A stretch of 64,000 bases of DNA from Erwinia sp. E_sp_B01_1 (lineage in GTDB: Bacteria; Pseudomonadota; Gammaproteobacteria; Enterobacterales; Enterobacteriaceae). The DNA lies in assembly GCF_036865545.1 (NCBI RefSeq), contig NZ_CP142208.1:682001-746000 (forward strand), in the 5' to 3' direction. The notes beneath the pieces are model-generated. The model was given only the letters and a program-made list of their open reading frames with translations. It was not told the origin of the DNA and did no database searches. Shown piece after piece: positions 62,222 to 64,000 of this stretch. Every line of letters begins with the position of its first letter. The stretch's first letter is position 1. Made by a program: the position numbers and the translations under genes.

Positions 62222-64000
62222 TGTCAGTCTCCCTACGGCTCAGCCAGTTACGCCAGCCGCCGAATTCGGTAATGTCCGTGGCTTCAGGCAGCACGGCCGG
62301 TTCACAGATAAAGCCTTTCACCAGGCGGCCATCGGCCAGTTCCAGCGTGCCGATGCCCAGCGGAGAGGGAATTTCAGCCACAAACTCGCCGAAACGCGCC
62401 AGCGGGATATCCCACAACTCCACGATAATGGCGGCACCGTCGTGGCCTCTGGCGAGACCTGGCTTGTGTGGCCTGGTGTTGGCCAGGGCATACAGGCGGT
62501 AGCAGGCCGCGGTTATCGTCTCTTCAACCAGTACCGCATCGCGGCTGGTGAGCTGGTGGTTCAGAGGCATTCCGGTGAGATGCGCACCGACAACGGCCAC
62601 GCGCACATGCAGGGGTGAAGCGGGGAAGGGTGTGTGAGTGTGGGGTTGCGGCTTGCCGGTTGCTCCCAGGCTCAGCGCCTGGCTGGCCTGCCAGCGCTGG
62701 CCGAAGGTTGCCAGCGCACGGTCATACCAGGCCGGAGCAATTAAAGTGATCCCGGCGGGTAATCCGTCTGCACGGAACGGCCCCGGCAAAGCGAGAGCAG
62801 AGAGATCCGCCAGGTTAGTAAAGTTGGTGTAGGTGCCGAACTGTGAATTGAAACGCACCGGCTCCTGCTTCATCTCTTCCAGCGTGTGGATGGTCGGTGA
62901 GGTCGGTACTACCAGCGCATCGAACTGGCTCAGGGTTTGCTGGATCTGACGGGTCAGTTCTGCACGCAGGTATTCCGCTTTGTAGGCATCAACGGCGCTG
63001 TAGTTATGGCCGCTGGCGACGATGCCATGCACCACCGGGTCCATCTCTTCTTTACGATCCAGCATTTCGCCCACGGCCACGGTGCGCTCAGCCACCCACG
63101 GGCCGTAATAGAGCTGTTCCGCAAGCTGGTGGAAAGCCGAGAAATTGATCGGATGCAGCGTGGCACCCGCGGCTTGCAGCGCGGTGACGGAGGCTTCCCA
63201 GGCGGCCTGCGCCAGAGCATCGCCATAGAATTCCAGTCTTGAGGGTATTGCCAGGCGCGGTGTGGCAGGCAGTGAAGCGGGAGCCAGACCCGGATTAACG
63301 CGGGAGTAAGCATCGCTGCTGTCATAGCCTCCGGCACAGGTCGCCGCCAGGAAAGCATCTTCCACCGTCAGGGCAAATACCGAAATTGTGTCGTTCAGGC
63401 GGCAGGCGGGCACCACGCCGGTGGCAGATAACCAGCCTTTGGTCGGCTTCAGCCCGACGATGTTATTGAAGCCAGCCGGAACGCGGCCAGAGCCTGCGGT
63501 ATCGGTTCCCAGCGCAAAGCCGACCAGACCGCGAGCGGTAACCGAGGCTGAACCTGAACTTGAGCCGCCGCTGACGTAGTCCGGGTTAAAGGTATTTTTA
63601 ACTGCACCAAACGGCGAGCGCGTGCCTACCAGGCCGGTGGCGTACTGGTCCAGGTTGGTTTTGCCAATCACCACCGCGCCAGCAGCTTTAAGGTTCGCTA
63701 CGGCTGTGGCATCGGCGGCAGCTTGATAAGTGAAGGCAGGGCAGGCGGCGGTGGTCGGCCAGCCCGCCACATCGATATTGTCTTTTACGGCAAAGGGCAC
63801 ACCAAACAGCGGCAGTGAGGCTGGGTCTTTCTGCCAGGCAACCAGAAGAGGCTCCACCTGCACGTGAATCTGCGCGGGGGTGGCGAGATAAAGCCAGGCG
63901 TTATCGTCGGTGGAGAGTCCGCCCACCAGATTTTCCAGCGTGACGAGAACGTCATCAGGATGCTGTTGATAATGGTGCTGCCAGTCGCTCAGGGTGAAGC
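62214..64000 (-). CDS. atzF: Allophanate hydrolase (5' end outside the window)
   Basis: At least 595 residues are present. This amidase-signature enzyme splits allophanate into 2 NH3 and 2 CO2. The amidase core has FGVPFAVKDNIDVAGWPTTA (catalytic Lys), NPDYVSGGSSSGSASVTARG (Ser-Ser) and LGTDTAGSGRVPAGFNNIVG. The C-terminal domain (about the last 130 residues, from LHVRVAVVGAHLTGMPLNHQ) is the AtzF/DUR1-type tail, involved in decarboxylation. Only about the first 10-20 residues appear to be missing at the window edge. It is the first known gene of the operon; the promoter lies outside. Confidence 0.95.
   Translation of the reverse strand, partial: FTLSDWQHHYQQHPDDVLVTLENLVGGLSTDDNAWLYLATPAQIHVQVEPLLVAWQKDPASLPLFGVPFAVKDNIDVAGWPTTAACPAFTYQAAADATAVANLKAAGAVVIGKTNLDQYATGLVGTRSPFGAVKNTFNPDYVSGGSSSGSASVTARGLVGFALGTDTAGSGRVPAGFNNIVGLKPTKGWLSATGVVPACRLNDTISVFALTVEDAFLAATCAGGYDSSDAYSRVNPGLAPASLPATPRLAIPSRLEFYGDALAQAAWEASVTALQAAGATLHPINFSAFHQLAEQLYYGPWVAERTVAVGEMLDRKEEMDPVVHGIVASGHNYSAVDAYKAEYLRAELTRQIQQTLSQFDALVVPTSPTIHTLEEMKQEPVRFNSQFGTYTNFTNLADLSALALPGPFRADGLPAGITLIAPAWYDRALATFGQRWQASQALSLGATGKPQPHTHTPFPASPLHVRVAVVGAHLTGMPLNHQLTSRDAVLVEETITAACYRLYALANTRPHKPGLARGHDGAAIIVELWDIPLARFGEFVAEIPSPLGIGTLELADGRLVKGFICEPAVLPEATDITEFGGWRNWLSRRETDNV

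Overview
This window is a piece of an Enterobacterales chromosome, most likely Erwiniaceae (Erwinia/Pantoea-like). That placement is an inference from E. coli-like protein lengths and gene order (prfC-osmY-ytjA-yjjU-yjjV-deoCABD, then ytjB/serB-radA-nadR-ettA). Compared with the E. coli order as I recall it, yjjW/yjjI, yjjJ/lplA and slt/trpR are absent, and an urea-carboxylase operon and an orphan NRPS are present.

Region 1 (1-20400) is an AT-rich, heavily rearranged type VI secretion (T6SS) cargo island. Its intact part is vgrG, a DUF2169 adaptor, a PAAR-like lipase effector with an ankyrin lipoprotein as likely immunity, and a 1295-residue Rhs toxin with an overlapping candidate immunity gene. 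Behind it lie displaced toxin ends with immunity genes (a toxin-24-like tip with an Imm32-like gene, and another tip with a SUKH gene), SymE toxins, and shared terminator-like repeats. From 14.5 to 20.2 kb there is an unusual array of four complete paralogous 4-TM proteins (plus a partial and a remnant). They are interleaved with remnants of an effector whose end carries a TGC-T-LLV tail, with broken copies of a ~355-residue gene, and with vgrG and rhs fragments. This looks like a growing 'fossil' array of immunity genes and is the best candidate for an undescribed system.

Region 2 (20400-43000) is mostly core chromosome: an XRE regulator, YghU, a Tag-type glycosylase, RF3, OsmY, YtjA, YjjU, YjjV, the deo nucleoside operon with CRP and DeoR-type sites, YtjB, SerB, RadA, NadR, an MDR oxidoreductase with a divergent LysR regulator, EttA and a 2-hydroxyacid dehydrogenase. 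Between nadR and the oxidoreductase sits a ~790-bp patchwork of tandem and inverted repeats.

Region 3 (43000-48000) is a deoxyribose catabolism cluster: deoR and a second, short deoC on one strand, and deoK, deoP and deoX on the other. The divergent promoter region is framed by two TGTTA-N6-TAACA palindromes. Similar palindromes lie upstream of the core deoCABD operon, so one DeoR probably controls both loci.

Region 4 (48000-64000) holds a stand-alone C-A-T-TE NRPS with an EntF-like, probably serine-selecting A domain. It is followed by an eight-gene urea operon read on the minus strand: allophanate hydrolase (cut by the window end), urea carboxylase, a GntR regulator and UrtABCDE.
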